DNA from: UBA4742 sp002403895
GTDB lineage: Bacteria > Actinomycetota > Acidimicrobiia > Acidimicrobiales > Acidimicrobilacustridaceae
Assembly (NCBI GenBank): GCA_036823295.1
Contig: DAISGD010000063.1
Span: 1 to 18,058 of the forward strand
DNA length: 18,058 bases
Reading direction: 5' to 3'
Shown: piece after piece, positions 17,732-18,058 of the stretch
Numbering within the stretch: position 1 is the stretch's first letter
Layout: each line of letters opens with the position of its first letter
Position numbers and translations under genes: made by a program
The notes under the pieces: model-generated
What the model saw: only the letters and a program-made list of their open reading frames with translations
Databases searched by the model: none
What the model was told of the DNA's origin: nothing

Positions 17732-17737
17732 AGGTTA
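17732..17737 (-). promoter_or_regulatory. Candidate -10 box of the ECF sigma gene
   Basis: TAACCT on the minus strand lies 7 nt before the ATG, which would give a leaderless transcript from a housekeeping-type promoter. The -35 region is weak, and no clear ECF-type GGAAC/CGTC autoregulatory promoter is visible. Confidence 0.25.
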
Positions 17738-17778
17738 CGTGAGCCGGGCGCGATCCATCGCGACCCTGCTCTCGGGGC

Positions 17779-17943
17779 CTAGCGGGTTTCCTTGTGGAGG
17801 GTGTGGGTGCGGTCCCACTTGCAGAACTTCTTGAGTTCAATGCGTTCCCGGTCGTTGACCTTGTTCTTGGTCGTGATGTAGTTACGGCGTTTGCAGGTCT
17901 GGCACTCGAGAGTGACGGCGATCCGCTTGTCGTTTCTGGCCAT
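17779..17943 (-). CDS. rpmG: 50S ribosomal protein L33, one zinc cysteine missing
   Basis: A 54-residue small ribosomal protein: MARNDKRIAVTLECQTCKRR..., ending HTLHKETR. Zinc-binding L33 has two CxxC pairs. Here the first is intact (Cys 14, Cys 17), but the second reads FCKWDR, so Cys 41 remains and Asp 44 replaces the fourth cysteine. Zinc might still be held by three Cys and Asp, or be lost. The ATG has a TAGGAG ribosome binding site that overlaps the TAG stop of the upstream tuf gene, 11 bp away, so translation is probably coupled. The order tuf-rpmG-trnW-secE-nusG is common in bacteria, but here two sigma-related genes intervene before trnW. Confidence 0.95.
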   Translation of the reverse strand: MARNDKRIAVTLECQTCKRRNYITTKNKVNDRERIELKKFCKWDRTHTLHKETR

Positions 17944-17954
17944 TGCGATAGCTC

Positions 17955-18058
17955 CTACTTGATGATCTTGGTGACGCGTCCGGCGCCCACGGTACGTCCA
18001 CCTTCACGGATCGCGAACCGCAAGCCTTCTTCCATCGCGATCGGGTGGATCAACTCGA
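17955..18058 (-). CDS. tuf: Elongation factor Tu, C-terminal fragment (upstream tuf copy)
   Basis: The last 33 codons of EF-Tu, with ELIHPIAMEEGLRFAIREGG, then RTVGAG and the end VTKIIK, belong to beta-barrel domain 3, which contacts tRNA. The gene continues beyond the right edge. The TAG stop lies 11 bp before rpmG and forms part of its ribosome binding site. With the fragment at the left edge it makes two tuf genes in the same orientation, about 18 kb apart. Confidence 0.95.
   Translation of the reverse strand, partial: ELIHPIAMEEGLRFAIREGGRTVGAGRVTKIIK

Noticed and set aside
17749..17762. CGCGATCCATCGCG palindrome between rpmG and the sigma gene
   Set aside because: Only about 5 bp of stem with a tiny loop; could be an operator or weak terminator but is within chance in GC-rich DNA.

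Overview
The window is GC-rich chromosomal DNA from what looks like a high-GC Gram-positive bacterium (Actinobacteria). All recognised genes lie on the minus strand and form the classical translation/transcription core: the rpl-rpoBC cluster followed by the str cluster. The actinobacterial assignment rests on RpoC, which has the charged coiled-coil insertion at about residues 145-235 typical of that phylum, and on candidate promoters with TANNNT -10 boxes. An Acidimicrobiia-like lineage is a reasonable guess but is not proven by the sequence.

In transcription order (right to left) the layout is: the 3' end of one tuf gene and rpmG (17.8-18.06 kb); an ECF sigma factor gene overlapping a gene for a zinc-finger membrane anti-sigma factor (16.75-17.72 kb); tRNA-Trp, secE and nusG, the last two overlapping by 4 bp (15.3-16.65 kb); rplK and rplA; a 318-nt structured leader, then rplJ and rplL; a strong hairpin; a tyrosine-phosphatase-like gene with its catalytic cysteine replaced (11.5-12.3 kb); a two-promoter region, then rpoB and rpoC (3.68-11.27 kb); a second strong hairpin; a 470-nt intergenic region with a candidate promoter; rpsL, rpsG, fusA; and the first codons of another tuf gene at the left edge. 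Two tuf genes in the same orientation therefore bracket the window.

Functionally the genes encode the RNA polymerase core (beta, beta'), its elongation factor NusG, the translocon subunit SecE, ribosomal proteins L33, L11, L1, L10, L7/L12, S12 and S7, elongation factors G and Tu, and tRNA-Trp. The hairpins after rplL and rpoC, together with promoters before rpoB and rpsL, suggest that ribosomal-stalk, polymerase and str genes are separate transcription units.

No mobile element, CRISPR array or wholly new system is visible. The unusual points are embedded in ordinary genes: the pseudophosphatase between rplL and rpoB; an RpoC in which all four cysteines of the second zinc site are gone; an L33 missing one zinc cysteine; long acidic extensions on NusG (with an internal repeat) and L10; a sigma/anti-sigma pair inside a ribosomal gene cluster; and structured leaders before rplK and rplJ.
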